From Martinezella calliandrae (lineage in GTDB: Bacteria; Pseudomonadota; Alphaproteobacteria; Rhizobiales; Rhizobiaceae), in NCBI RefSeq assembly GCF_030272695.1, contig NZ_JARFYN010000085.1, positions 1 through 33,898 on the forward strand: a stretch of 33,898 nt of DNA, read 5' to 3'. A model generated the notes under the pieces. The model saw nothing but the letters and a program-made list of their open reading frames with translations. It ran no database searches and was not told the DNA's origin. A program made the position numbers and the translations under genes. Positions 16,201-23,954 of this stretch are shown here, piece by piece; position 1 is the stretch's first letter, and each line of letters opens with the position of its first letter.

Positions 16201-17529
16201 ATGACGATTAAAATTCGCAGACAGCCGTTCGGCAAGTTATACGAAATCTCCAAGCGACTGATCGTCGATAGATCGGGAAATTTCGGCGGGATCACAGCCT
16301 TGCTTGCCGTTCCCCTCGTCGCGACGGCCGGTCTGGCGCTGGATTTCACCAATGCGCTTTTGGTCAGGACAGAGCTTTACAACGCAGCCGACGCCGCAGC
16401 GATCGGCGCAGTTGCGACTTCTTCCCCCGCGGTGGCTGCAGCTATGGCCATGTCCGGTGACGGCACTGTTACCATTGGTCAGGATGACGCGCGAAAACTG
16501 TTCTTCGGCCAGGCATCCCCGGACCTTCGAAACATGCCGGTCAACATCAACGTTGCGGTAACGAAAACGGCGAACGTGGTTACGTCCAAGGTGACTTTCA
16601 ACGCCACCGTACCGACCACGCTTCTACAGGTTTTGGGGAAAACGTCCATACCGGTAGCCGGCTCCGCCACCGCGCAGTACCAGACGGCAAATTTCATCGA
16701 TTTTTATATGCTTCTCGACAATTCGCCCTCCATGGGGGTCGGAGCCACATCGGCTGACATCACGACTATGCAAAATAATACGAGCGATAGCTGCGCGTTT
16801 GCATGCCACAACCTGGACACGACGAACAATTACTACAACTTGGCAAAGAAACTCGGCGTAAACATGCGCATCGACGTCGTGCGTCAGGCCACCCAGAAGC
16901 TGACGGAGACCGCCACCACCAACCGCTCGACTCCGGACCAATATCGTATGGCCGTTTACACCTTTGGAAGCCAGGCCGAAAAGGCTGGACTAACAACCGT
17001 ATCCGATCTATCGGCCGACATGACGCAAGTGAAAAATTCCACCGATACGGTGGACCTGATGACCACTCCCTACCAAAATTACAATAACGACGAGCTGACG
17101 AGCTTCGACACGATGCTGTCGCAACTGAAGACGGTGATCGGCACCGGCGGCGGCGGTACGACCAATACCGATCGTTCAAAAGTGCTCTTCTTCGTGACCG
17201 ACGGGGTTGGGGACAGTCACAAGCCAAGCACGTGCACGAAGACAACGACGAGCGGCGGCCGTTGCCAAGAACCGATCGACACGTCTTTCTGCCAGCCGCT
17301 GAAAAACCAGAACGTAAAGATCGCCGTTCTCTACACGACTTATCTACCGCTGCCAAAAAACGGCTGGTACAACACGTGGATAGCGCCATTTCAGTCGCAG
17401 ATTTCCACGCGCCTCCAAAGCTGTGCCTCTCCCGGCCTATATTTTGAGGTAAGTCCGACGCAGGGTATTGTCGATGCGATGAATGCGCTGTTTCTCAAGG
17501 TCATTCGCTCGCCACGGCTCACGGGCTAA
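16201..17529 (+). CDS. TadG-like pilus-assembly protein with VWA domain
   Basis: A 442-residue membrane-anchored protein of the TadE/TadG group. After a basic N-terminus, residues about 25-55 form the Tad-type membrane segment (RSGNFGGITALLAVPLVATA, GLALDFTNALLVRTELYNAA), matching the Flp/TadG_N signature. A von Willebrand factor A domain follows, with the MIDAS motif D-x-S-x-S at residues 173-177 and a later KVLFFVTDGVGD strand. Two cysteine pairs (CAFACHN; CTK...CQEP...CQP) suggest disulfides outside the membrane. The start is supported by GGTGAAGG upstream. No other tad/flp gene is present, so it is an orphan. The C-terminus IVDAMNALFLKVIRSPRLT looks complete for the family. Confidence 0.88.
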   Translation: MTIKIRRQPFGKLYEISKRLIVDRSGNFGGITALLAVPLVATAGLALDFTNALLVRTELYNAADAAAIGAVATSSPAVAAAMAMSGDGTVTIGQDDARKLFFGQASPDLRNMPVNINVAVTKTANVVTSKVTFNATVPTTLLQVLGKTSIPVAGSATAQYQTANFIDFYMLLDNSPSMGVGATSADITTMQNNTSDSCAFACHNLDTTNNYYNLAKKLGVNMRIDVVRQATQKLTETATTNRSTPDQYRMAVYTFGSQAEKAGLTTVSDLSADMTQVKNSTDTVDLMTTPYQNYNNDELTSFDTMLSQLKTVIGTGGGGTTNTDRSKVLFFVTDGVGDSHKPSTCTKTTTSGGRCQEPIDTSFCQPLKNQNVKIAVLYTTYLPLPKNGWYNTWIAPFQSQISTRLQSCASPGLYFEVSPTQGIVDAMNALFLKVIRSPRLTG

Positions 17530-17639
17530 GCGTTGCAACGGGGTGTCGGCGCTGAGCCCCTTGCTTGCGGATATCAGCACGGATGCGATGGAAGTATCGA
17601 AGACGGCAGCCGACATCTTAGCGTCGCAGCCGCACGGCC

Positions 17640-18035
17640 TCAGAGTGACGCTGTGATACCGCCGTCGACATAAAGACGTGCCCGTTGACAAAAGAGGATG
17701 CATCGAAGGCAAGGAAGATGCAGGCGCCGACCAGTTCTTCGACGCGTCCCCAGCGACCGGCCGGCGTGCGCTTCTGAAGCCATGCCGAGAAATCGGCATT
17801 GCCGACTGCGCCTTTGGTTGCCGTATAGGGTGCGATCGAGGGCCGCGCCAGCGCAGTCTGGACGCTGGCAATATTGATGATCTTGCCGGCGCCACGCCAA
17901 AGGCGGCGCCGATTTCAGCTTCGAATTTATCTATAGCGTGTCGAGACGGGCAGATTGTGAACCGTGCCCTCGAACTGAGCCGCAGCCTTGGCAAGCTTTC
18001 CAGCATCGCGCCCGTTGAGCACCAGCTCCGCACCC
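17640..18035 (-). pseudogene. idnO: Gluconate 5-dehydrogenase-like SDR remnant
   Basis: Reading the minus strand gives disconnected pieces of one SDR in order: GAELVLNGRDAGKLAKAAAQ (near 18030), DKFEAEIGA (near 17930), GKIINIASVQTALARPSIAP plus YTATKGAVGN (17886-17797), then directly AWLQKRTPAGRWGRVEELVG, ACIFLAFDASSFVNGH and, in another frame, LYVDGGITASL before a stop at 17640. The pieces match gluconate 5-dehydrogenase (IdnO/Gno family). The part after YxxxK that normally carries NAIAPGYF is deleted, as is the section before GKIINIAS, and frames change at least twice. It cannot make a working enzyme. It abuts an idnD-like remnant on the other strand. Confidence 0.75.
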
Positions 18036-18036
18036 G

Positions 18037-18258
18037 ATGATCCTGGGTCATGAAGTCAGCGCTATGGTTGCGGCGGATCTTCGCGGTTCCTTCCGCTTCC
18101 ACGAGGAATTCGGCACCGCTGTCGAATTGATGCGCAAGCGCCTGATCGATGTCAGGCCGCTGATCACCCATTGCCTGCCGCTTGCCGATGCCATCGGTGC
18201 GTTCGGGATCGCGTCAGGTCGCAGCCGCGTCATGAAGGCACAAATCGTCTTCTCCTGA
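18037..18258 (+). pseudogene. idnD: L-idonate 5-dehydrogenase-like remnant (internal deletion)
   Basis: A 73-codon frame reading MILGHEVSA, the zinc-ligand GHE segment near the N-terminus of medium-chain alcohol dehydrogenases, followed at once by DLRGSFRFHEEFGTAVELMR, KRLIDVRPLITHCLPLADAI and SGRSRVMKAQIVFS, the C-terminal end of L-idonate 5-dehydrogenase. About 200 residues, including the Rossmann domain, are missing between the two. It ends at the natural stop. It begins within a few bases of the 5' end of the idnO-like remnant on the opposite strand, so the two were joined by deletion or rearrangement. There is no ribosome site of note; expression is unlikely to yield a useful protein. 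Confidence 0.7.
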
Positions 18259-18275
18259 GCCAGGATTGATCTGCG

Positions 18276-19679
18276 TTAGGAGTCAGAAAAACCAAACGGT
18301 GCATCGGTGCGACGATAGTCGTCCGGCAGAATTTGGCGGCCGATGGGCGGCTCGGAGCGCGACGTGCATGTCGTGCGCTGGCAGAGCCGGCAGGCAATTC
18401 CGATAGGCGTCGGTGCCGCGGCCTGAGGATGGTGGCGGCTGTAAATCAAGCGATCGGCGTGATGGGCTTCGCAAACGAGGGCGACGGCACGCTCAACGCG
18501 CGGCGCCCCAAAGGCGCCTCCGCCGGAACTGACGGTGCGTGCAATCGAGAAGAAGCGCTGGCCGTCCGGCAGTTCCAACCACTGCGTTAGGACCTTACGA
18601 GGTGTTGTGAAAACCTGATGGACGCTCCACAGAGGGCAGCCGCCTCCGTGGCGGGCAAACGGAAAATTTCCGCTGTTGAGCCTCTTGGAAACATTGCCGG
18701 CGACATCCACGCGAATAAAAAAGAAAGGAATTCTCTCATGTCCCGGCTTCTGAAGCGTCGTCAGCCGATGAGCCGTCTGTTCGAAGCTCGTGCCGAACTG
18801 ACGCGACAGTGCCTCGATATCATAGCGGCGTGTCTCGACCGCCTTCGCAAAAACCGCATAGGGCATGATGATGGCGGCGGCACAATAGGCCGCGAGGGCT
18901 CGATGTGCGAGCCTGCGGGCGCTCTCGGTTTCGAAATTGCCCTCCTGCGTGGCAGCTCCGATCTCCTGATCGAATTCGAGATAGGCAAGCTGTTGAGCAA
19001 GCTGAAAATTCTGACTTGCGCTATCCAGCGTTTCGTCGAGCAAAAGGTCTTTTCGATGCCAATCCAACCGTCTGAGTGAGCCGGCCATCACGTCGGACGG
19101 CAGCCGCCTTACTCGAAGCTGATGACGCTGCTTGAAATAGTCCGCAAGCCCTCCCGCCTCCGTGATCTTCGTCGACAGCTTTTCCGCGGCGACATCCAGG
19201 ACCGGAAAACAGTTGCGCCGCGCGGAAAGGAAGTTGCGCACGGCCGCGACCGGATCTCCCGAGGCCCCGGCACCATCGCCGAAACCTCCCTGCCTTCGAT
19301 CGGCGAGAGCGAACTGCTCCTCCTTGTAGGCCGTGTAAAGGCGCAGCATGGCTTCGGCAATGCCGGGAAAACTATGCACGGCATCGGCTATTTCCAAGGG
19401 CACCAGGTCAATATCTGCAAAGATCGGGTCACGCATGGCTGATTGAAGTCTTGCGATCAGGTCAGGCCCGGTTTGTTCAGCGAAAACGGAGAAATCGACT
19501 TTGTAAGCTTTTGCCAGGCGCAACAGCGTCTCCGCCGTAACGGGCCGCTGATTGCGCTCCATGAGGGCGATGTAGGAAGGGGAAATCTCGAGGTCTGCCG
19601 CCATATCGGCTTGTGTGAGCCCGAGATCGCGGCGCAGCCGTCGCAGACGTGGTCCGAGGTAAACACCGTGCTTGTCCAT
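18276..19679 (-). CDS. ScfR/RamB-type short-chain acyl transcriptional regulator
   Basis: A 467-residue regulator. Residues about 8-65 form an XRE helix-turn-helix (LRRLRRDLGLTQADMAADLE, ISPSYIALMERNQRPVTAET). The middle carries an IrrE/ImmA-like region (HRALAAYCAAAIIMPYAVFA, YDIEALSRQFGTSFEQTAHR, FFFIRVDVAGNVSKR), and the C-terminal DUF2083-type domain has a cysteine pair in GIACRLCQRTTCTSRSEPPI. This is the architecture of ScfR/RamB/PrpC-type regulators that respond to acyl-CoA or acetate/propionate status and control the glyoxylate and methylcitrate pathways. It is divergent from aceA across 127 bases with a near operator-like repeat, so control of aceA is very likely. It appears intact. 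Confidence 0.88.
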   Translation of the reverse strand: MDKHGVYLGPRLRRLRRDLGLTQADMAADLEISPSYIALMERNQRPVTAETLLRLAKAYKVDFSVFAEQTGPDLIARLQSAMRDPIFADIDLVPLEIADAVHSFPGIAEAMLRLYTAYKEEQFALADRRQGGFGDGAGASGDPVAAVRNFLSARRNCFPVLDVAAEKLSTKITEAGGLADYFKQRHQLRVRRLPSDVMAGSLRRLDWHRKDLLLDETLDSASQNFQLAQQLAYLEFDQEIGAATQEGNFETESARRLAHRALAAYCAAAIIMPYAVFAKAVETRRYDIEALSRQFGTSFEQTAHRLTTLQKPGHERIPFFFIRVDVAGNVSKRLNSGNFPFARHGGGCPLWSVHQVFTTPRKVLTQWLELPDGQRFFSIARTVSSGGGAFGAPRVERAVALVCEAHHADRLIYSRHHPQAAAPTPIGIACRLCQRTTCTSRSEPPIGRQILPDDYRRTDAPFGFSDS

Positions 19680-19694
19680 GCTGACATTACAACA

Positions 19695-19713
19695 TTACAA
19701 GTCTGTCTTGTAA
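19695..19713. promoter_or_regulatory. Inverted repeat in the scfR-like/aceA divergent gap
   Basis: TTACAA (19695-19700) and TTGTAA (19708-19713) are exact inverted arms with 7 bases between. An 8-base tandem ACATTACA duplicate at 19684-19699 overlaps the left arm. It lies 16 bases upstream of the regulator start and about 95 upstream of aceA, the place expected for an operator controlling both genes. Confidence 0.5.
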
Positions 19714-19806
19714 AGTTTGACAACATGACATCGAGAGGCCTCTCCGCATTCGCCAAATGAGCCTAACTCTATTCGCAATCGCAGCATAATGCCCTGTGGA
19801 GGAACG

Positions 19807-21399
19807 ATGTCGTACCAGACCTTTATCGAAGACGCCGATAAGCTCATTCAAGCAAACGAAAAGTGGACGGGCATTACGCCCGAGGCGGTCGCCCGCATGC
19901 GTCTGCAGAACCGCTTCCGCACCGGCTTAGATATTGCCCGGTATACCGCGGCGATCATGCGGCGGGACATGGCCGACTATGATCAGGATCCAAGCAAATT
20001 TACACAGTCACTCGGTTGCTGGCATGGCTTTATCGGGCAGCAGAAGGTCATTTCGCTGAAGAAGCACTTCGGTTCCACCGAACGACGCTATCTCTACCTT
20101 TCGGGGTGGATGGTTGCAGCTCTCCGGTCGGAATTCGGGCCGCTTCCGGACCAGTCGATGCACGAAAAAACTAGCGTTCCCGCTCTGATCGAGGAACTTT
20201 ACACCTTCCTTCGCCAGGCCGACGCACGTGAACTCGGCATGCTTTTCCGGGATATCGACAGGGCTCGCGAAACGGGCGATAGCGTTCGTCATCGCCAGTT
20301 GCAACAGGCCGTCGACACCTATGAGACCCACATTATTCCGATCATCGCCGATATCGACGCCGGCTTTGGGAACGCTGAAGCGACCTATCTGCTCGCAAAA
20401 AAGATGATAGAGGCAGGCGCCTGCGCGCTTCAGATCGAAAACCAGGTCTCCGATGAAAAGCAATGCGGCCATCAGGACGGTAAGGTCACGGTTCCGCATG
20501 AGGACTTCGTCGCCAAAATCCGCGCTTGCCGCTATGCTTTTCTCGAACTCGGCATCGATGACGGCATCATCGTTGCGCGTACCGACTCCCTTGGCGCCGG
20601 CTTGACGAAACAGATCGCGTTCAGTGCCAGGGAAGGCGATATCGGCGATCAGTACAATTCCTTCCTGGATTGCGAGGAAGTCGCCAATGGTCAACACCAA
20701 AACGGCGAAGTTCTGATAACGAGAGGTTCCAAAATTCTTCGGCCCAGGCGGCTGCGTTCGAACCTCTATCAGTTCCGCGAGGGCACAGGTGCTGACCGCT
20801 GCGTCCTGGATTGCATCACGGCTCTACAAAATGGCGCCGATCTTTTGTGGATCGAAACCGAAAAGCCTCATATCGAGCAGATCGCTGGCATGGTCGACCG
20901 CGTTCGCCAGGTCATTCCGAATGCAAAGCTTGTTTACAACAACTCTCCCTCGTTCAATTGGACACTGAACTTTCGCCAGCAGGTATTTGATGCCTGGAAG
21001 AACGATGGCAGGGACGTTTCCGGCTATGATCGGCAGAAGCTGATGAGCGAAGAGTATGATGACACGCCACTGGCGATAGAGGCAGATGAGAGCATCCGGA
21101 CATTCCAGCGCGACGCCTCGCTGCGCGCCGGTATCTTCCACCATCTCATCACCTTGCCGACCTACCACACCGCGGCTCTTTCGACAGACAATCTTGCCAA
21201 GGAGTATTTTGGTGACCAAGGCATGCTCGGTTACGTCGCCAACGTCCAGCGCAAAGAAATCCGCCAGGCAATCGCCTGTGTCAGGCACCAGAACATGGCA
21301 GGCTCCGATATCGGAGACGACCATAAGGAATATTTCTCGGGCGAGGCTGCGCTGAAGGCAGGCGGCAAACACAACACGATGAACCAGTTCGCCGCGTAA
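19807..21399 (+). CDS. aceA: Isocitrate lyase, long type
   Basis: Isocitrate lyase splits isocitrate into succinate and glyoxylate, the first step of the glyoxylate shunt. The protein has 530 residues from the ATG at 19807, which has GGAGGAACG directly upstream; the in-frame ATG at 19789 is not supported. The active-site loop is KQCGH at residues 218-222 (Cys220 catalytic), followed by QDGKVTVPHEDF; IIADIDAGFGNAEATYLLAK provides the metal/substrate loop, and VYNNSPSFNWT is the conserved C-terminal loop. Both the length and KQCGH instead of KKCGH match the Pseudomonas aeruginosa-like long subfamily rather than the roughly 430-residue form. A ScfR-type regulator is divergent upstream; a small gene follows. 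Confidence 0.95.
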   Translation: MSYQTFIEDADKLIQANEKWTGITPEAVARMRLQNRFRTGLDIARYTAAIMRRDMADYDQDPSKFTQSLGCWHGFIGQQKVISLKKHFGSTERRYLYLSGWMVAALRSEFGPLPDQSMHEKTSVPALIEELYTFLRQADARELGMLFRDIDRARETGDSVRHRQLQQAVDTYETHIIPIIADIDAGFGNAEATYLLAKKMIEAGACALQIENQVSDEKQCGHQDGKVTVPHEDFVAKIRACRYAFLELGIDDGIIVARTDSLGAGLTKQIAFSAREGDIGDQYNSFLDCEEVANGQHQNGEVLITRGSKILRPRRLRSNLYQFREGTGADRCVLDCITALQNGADLLWIETEKPHIEQIAGMVDRVRQVIPNAKLVYNNSPSFNWTLNFRQQVFDAWKNDGRDVSGYDRQKLMSEEYDDTPLAIEADESIRTFQRDASLRAGIFHHLITLPTYHTAALSTDNLAKEYFGDQGMLGYVANVQRKEIRQAIACVRHQNMAGSDIGDDHKEYFSGEAALKAGGKHNTMNQFAA

Positions 21400-21468
21400 G
21401 AAACAGTCGAACACTTGGAATAGACGGGCGGGCGACAGCGTCCCGCTCCTTTCAAAAAGGAGAAGAAA

Positions 21469-21648
21469 ATGTCCGAATATCAAGAGGCAACAATGCCGAA
21501 CCAGCCGCAGCGATCACGTGCCGTTTTTTCGCAAGAAGATTTTGAGCTCATAAGGGTGGCGATCGCACACTACTTGCATGAGGTCGAAGGCCAGCGCGAC
21601 GCAGTCAAATATTCGAACCTCTATCACCGCCTTGGTCGCATAGGCTAA
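21469..21648 (+). CDS. Small hypothetical protein downstream of aceA
   Basis: A 59-residue frame with a very strong ribosome site (AAAAAGGAGAAGAAA before the ATG), 69 bases after aceA. The protein starts MSEYQEATMPNQPQRSRAVF and its core is FELIRVAIAHYLHEVEGQRD, predicted as an amphipathic helix, ending LYHRLGRIG. No signal peptide or membrane segment is visible. I do not recognise a named domain, but the codon use matches neighbours and the position suggests co-transcription with aceA. A long hairpin 40 bases downstream would end the unit. Confidence 0.7.
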   Translation: MSEYQEATMPNQPQRSRAVFSQEDFELIRVAIAHYLHEVEGQRDAVKYSNLYHRLGRIG

Positions 21649-21687
21649 GCAGAAGCTTGACCGTTGGTCCAGTGGCAGCGGATGTGT

Positions 21688-21724
21688 GATGACGCTTGCG
21701 GTGGTCCTCACCGCGGGCGTCATC
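21688..21724. terminator. Long two-tier hairpin after the aceA unit
   Basis: GATGACGC (21688-21695) pairs exactly with GCGTCATC (21717-21724), and inside it GCGGTG (21698-21703) pairs with CACCGC (21709-21714) around a 5-base loop; a TT/GG internal mismatch separates the two stems. The hairpin lies between the aceA small-gene stop (21648) and the convergent RES toxin stop (21799). No strong T-run follows on the plus strand, so it may be a terminator of non-classical form or an mRNA 3'-end stabiliser. Confidence 0.6.
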
Positions 21725-21798
21725 GGCGGATTTGCGGATTAGACTGTATTGGCCACTCGACTTGAGCCTCCAAAGTCAACTGCAGCTGTGCCTGCTCG

Positions 21799-22278
21799 TT
21801 ATCCAAACAGTCGCTTGTCCCAAAAAACCGGGTGATGCAGGCTGGCTGAGATGGCCCGGAATTCGGGGTGAGCTGGATTGATGATGATATTGTTGTCGAG
21901 GCGCGCTATCACACTGGGCACGATTAAAATCGCGCTTCGTTTCTCCAGGCACCATTGCTCGCCGAATCTCTTGCTGTCCGTCGCAGGCATCGTATCCCAA
22001 CCTGGAAGCGCTGGTTGGGAAAAGACCTCATAGGTCAATCCTCGTGGAATGGTAATTTCCACATAGTGCTGGTTCGGAGGTAACTGGCCACTGCCATGGA
22101 CCAGCTTCTCCAGCAGGGCAGTCGAATAATGTTCGCTGCTATAGATGACTGGACTTCCCGGTGTATTCCATCGTCCCGGCGCGATTGTCGAACCGGTAGC
22201 ATCGAAGATCGGAAACATTCCTTTGGGATCACCGATCCTGAAGGACGACAGCGTGCGATCAAGGAACTGAGCCGTCAC
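21799..22278 (-). CDS. RES-domain toxin
   Basis: A 159-residue RES domain protein, the toxin of RES-Xre type II toxin-antitoxin systems. Characterised members bind NAD+ and deplete it (or ADP-ribosylate targets). The fold signature is visible: TIAPGRWNTPGSPVIYSSEH (Arg36 and Tyr46), YSTALLEKLVH (Glu57), and SAILIVPSVIARLDNNIIIN (Ser122) followed by PAHPEF. These supply the conserved Arg, Glu and Ser of the family name. The start overlaps the antitoxin stop by 4 bases (ATGA), implying coupled translation. Length is normal and no damage is seen. Confidence 0.9.
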   Translation of the reverse strand: MTAQFLDRTLSSFRIGDPKGMFPIFDATGSTIAPGRWNTPGSPVIYSSEHYSTALLEKLVHGSGQLPPNQHYVEITIPRGLTYEVFSQPALPGWDTMPATDSKRFGEQWCLEKRSAILIVPSVIARLDNNIIINPAHPEFRAISASLHHPVFWDKRLFG

Positions 22279-22706
22279 GCAGCGCTGCCGTATTTGAGGC
22301 GGGCAAGAATATCGAGCACCAATTCCGCACCGATCTCATTTTGAATAACCACATCAATCGGCCTTCTGTCCTCGAGCATCGGGTGAGAGCGAAACAGAAA
22401 ATCTCGTGCGGCGTCAGCCGTCTGCCAGACATCGACGGCGAGATTCCATACGCGTGCGGCCCGCGCAACCCGCATTCCTTCATCCGACGACAGACGATGC
22501 GAGCTCTTTCGCCGCTCGTAGGTCGCTTTCGGAACAAAGCGGTATTTGAACTGGCTATCGTTCGGAGCAAGCAAACTCGACACGTGCTCCAAGGCAGAGA
22601 TGGGCAACCCGCCCTCAATCCGAGACATTAGCCCGAACGGCGAACGGGCTGATGTCTCCTTGGCTGGCAGGCCAAGCACATCGGCAACATTCTCGAACGC
22701 TAGCAT
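22275..22706 (-). CDS. Xre/MbcA/ParS-type antitoxin (DUF2384)
   Basis: A 143-residue antitoxin that should bind and block the RES toxin. The start at 22706 (MLAFENVADVLGLP) is chosen because GGAGACGAAA precedes it; an alternative at 22748 has no such site. The N-terminal half has an Xre-like DNA-binding region (GLMSRIEGGLPISALEHVSS, KYRFVPKATYERRKSSHRLS) and the C-terminal DUF2384 toxin-binding domain shows VWQTADAARDFLFRSHPML and NEIGAELVLDILARLKYG. It is first in the operon, as usual for RES-Xre modules. A short palindrome just upstream may be its autoregulatory operator. Confidence 0.88.
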   Translation of the reverse strand: MLAFENVADVLGLPAKETSARSPFGLMSRIEGGLPISALEHVSSLLAPNDSQFKYRFVPKATYERRKSSHRLSSDEGMRVARAARVWNLAVDVWQTADAARDFLFRSHPMLEDRRPIDVVIQNEIGAELVLDILARLKYGSAA

Positions 22707-22724
22707 TTTCGTCTCCTTCGATCC

Positions 22725-22738
22725 ATTTGAGGCCAAAT
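22725..22738. promoter_or_regulatory. Palindrome upstream of the antitoxin
   Basis: ATTTG-AGGC-CAAAT is a perfect 5+5 inverted repeat 19 bases upstream of the antitoxin start. A second repeat, TCTCAC (22743-22748) with GTGAGA (22765-22770), lies just beyond. Toxin-antitoxin operons are usually autoregulated at such sites; the role is inferred. Confidence 0.4.
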
Positions 22739-23138
22739 ATAGTCTCACCCAAGGCTCTCTGCAAGTGAGAGACCGTGAGGCCCGCTTGTTTTGCCGCTCA
22801 GCGAGGGATGCGGTGGCCGAGCGGCCTGCCGTCCGGCAAACTCGAATCTGTTCAGAAGGATGGCCGCACTTGCGGTGGCTAGCAGAAGCCTACAATGAAT
22901 AATGGGCGATTCTGCCTTCCGAGGAGTATATTCGGACGGCATACAACAAGGACAGCCATTTCGCCGCGTCGGAGCAGCCCGAATTCTTCTGCGCAAAACC
23001 GCCGGCGGCTGCGCCCGGGGCCCGAAGCTCACATCTAGGACGGCTTGCCGCTTCGTTCTCCCCAGGCGGAGATCCGGATATTCGAACCCGGCTGCCGCAC
23101 ATGAACTCATGCATGGCAACCACAGTGAGGAGCTAAAA
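22739..23138. other. Intergenic stretch between antitoxin and VOC gene
   Basis: About 400 bases between divergent genes. The longer reading frames covering it on both strands have no family resemblance. Short tRNA-Ser-like phrases occur (GTGGCCGAGCGG near 22812 on plus; GGTTCGAATATCCGG near 23080 on minus) but do not form one molecule. Nothing else recognised. Confidence 0.5.
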
Positions 23139-23831
23139 ATGAGCAATACTCAAGTGCACAGCGAAGCTGCAATTGAAATCCCGAGGTCGCAGGTAGTCGA
23201 CACGAAGCTCGAAGTCATCGTGATCCCCGTTTCGGATGTCGATCGCGCCAAACGTTTTTACGCTGACTTGGGCTGGAGGCTTGACGCCGACTTTAGCGAG
23301 GGTAACGACTACCGCGTGATCCAATTCACGCCGCCGGGTTCGGGATGTTCGGTCATCTTCGGCAAGAACGTCACCGCGGCCGCACCCGGTTCCGCCCAGG
23401 GATTGTACCTGATCGTCTCCGACATAAGGGCTGCTCGCGACGAGTTGCTTCGCCGCGACATCGCGGTCAGCGAGGTATTTCATCCCAGCGACGGCATGTA
23501 CGCGGGCACAGACGAACCCTATCTCTTTGGACGGCTTCGGGTCAGCGGCCCTGATTCCGAGCAACGCAGCTATCGCTCGTTCGCCTCGTTTAGCGATCCG
23601 GACGGCAATGGCTGGCTATTCCAAGAGATCACCACACGCTTGCCCGGACGCGTCGATACGAACGAAACCAAATTTACTTCCGTGGGCGACCTCGCGAGTG
23701 CGCTCCGGCGCGCGGCGGCGGCGCACGGTGAGCACGAAAAGCGGAACGGCGGTCAGTACGATGAGAACTGGCCGGACTGGTACGCCAAGTACATGGCCCG
23801 GGAGCAGTCCGGCGAGGCGTTGCCCTCATAG
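23139..23831 (+). CDS. VOC (glyoxalase/bleomycin-resistance fold) family protein
   Basis: A 230-residue vicinal-oxygen-chelate protein. The first module has LEVIVIPVSDVDRAKRFYAD, LGWRLDADF and VIQFTPPGSGCSVIFG; the second reads GLYLIVSDIRAARDELLRRD and ends FASFSDPDGNGWLFQEITTR with a metal-ligand glutamate. A C-terminal extension of about 55 residues (ASALRRAAAAHGEHEKRNGG, ENWPDWYAKYMAREQ) is common in a subgroup of uncharacterised VOC proteins. The start at 23139 has AGTGAGGAGC upstream; earlier in-frame starts fall in unrelated sequence. The gene stands alone, so the substrate is unknown; dioxygenase and glyoxalase roles are both possible. Confidence 0.88.
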   Translation: MSNTQVHSEAAIEIPRSQVVDTKLEVIVIPVSDVDRAKRFYADLGWRLDADFSEGNDYRVIQFTPPGSGCSVIFGKNVTAAAPGSAQGLYLIVSDIRAARDELLRRDIAVSEVFHPSDGMYAGTDEPYLFGRLRVSGPDSEQRSYRSFASFSDPDGNGWLFQEITTRLPGRVDTNETKFTSVGDLASALRRAAAAHGEHEKRNGGQYDENWPDWYAKYMAREQSGEALPS

Positions 23832-23954
23832 GCAGTGAATACGACGTCACCGTCGCAATTTGCCTCGAGTCTCATTGAACTTGGCAGATCACCTCCAAAT
23901 GATCGGCGTCGCATTGCACGACGCCGATTCTGATAACTTCACGGCGGAAGGCGT

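Noticed and set aside
22809..23100. tRNA-Ser-like phrases (GTGGCCGAGCGG on plus; GGTTCGAATATCCGG then ATCTCCGCC on minus)
   Set aside because: They are on opposite strands and about 260 bases apart. No acceptor stem, anticodon arm or matched T-stem could be built. A decayed tRNA or attachment site is conceivable but unsupported.
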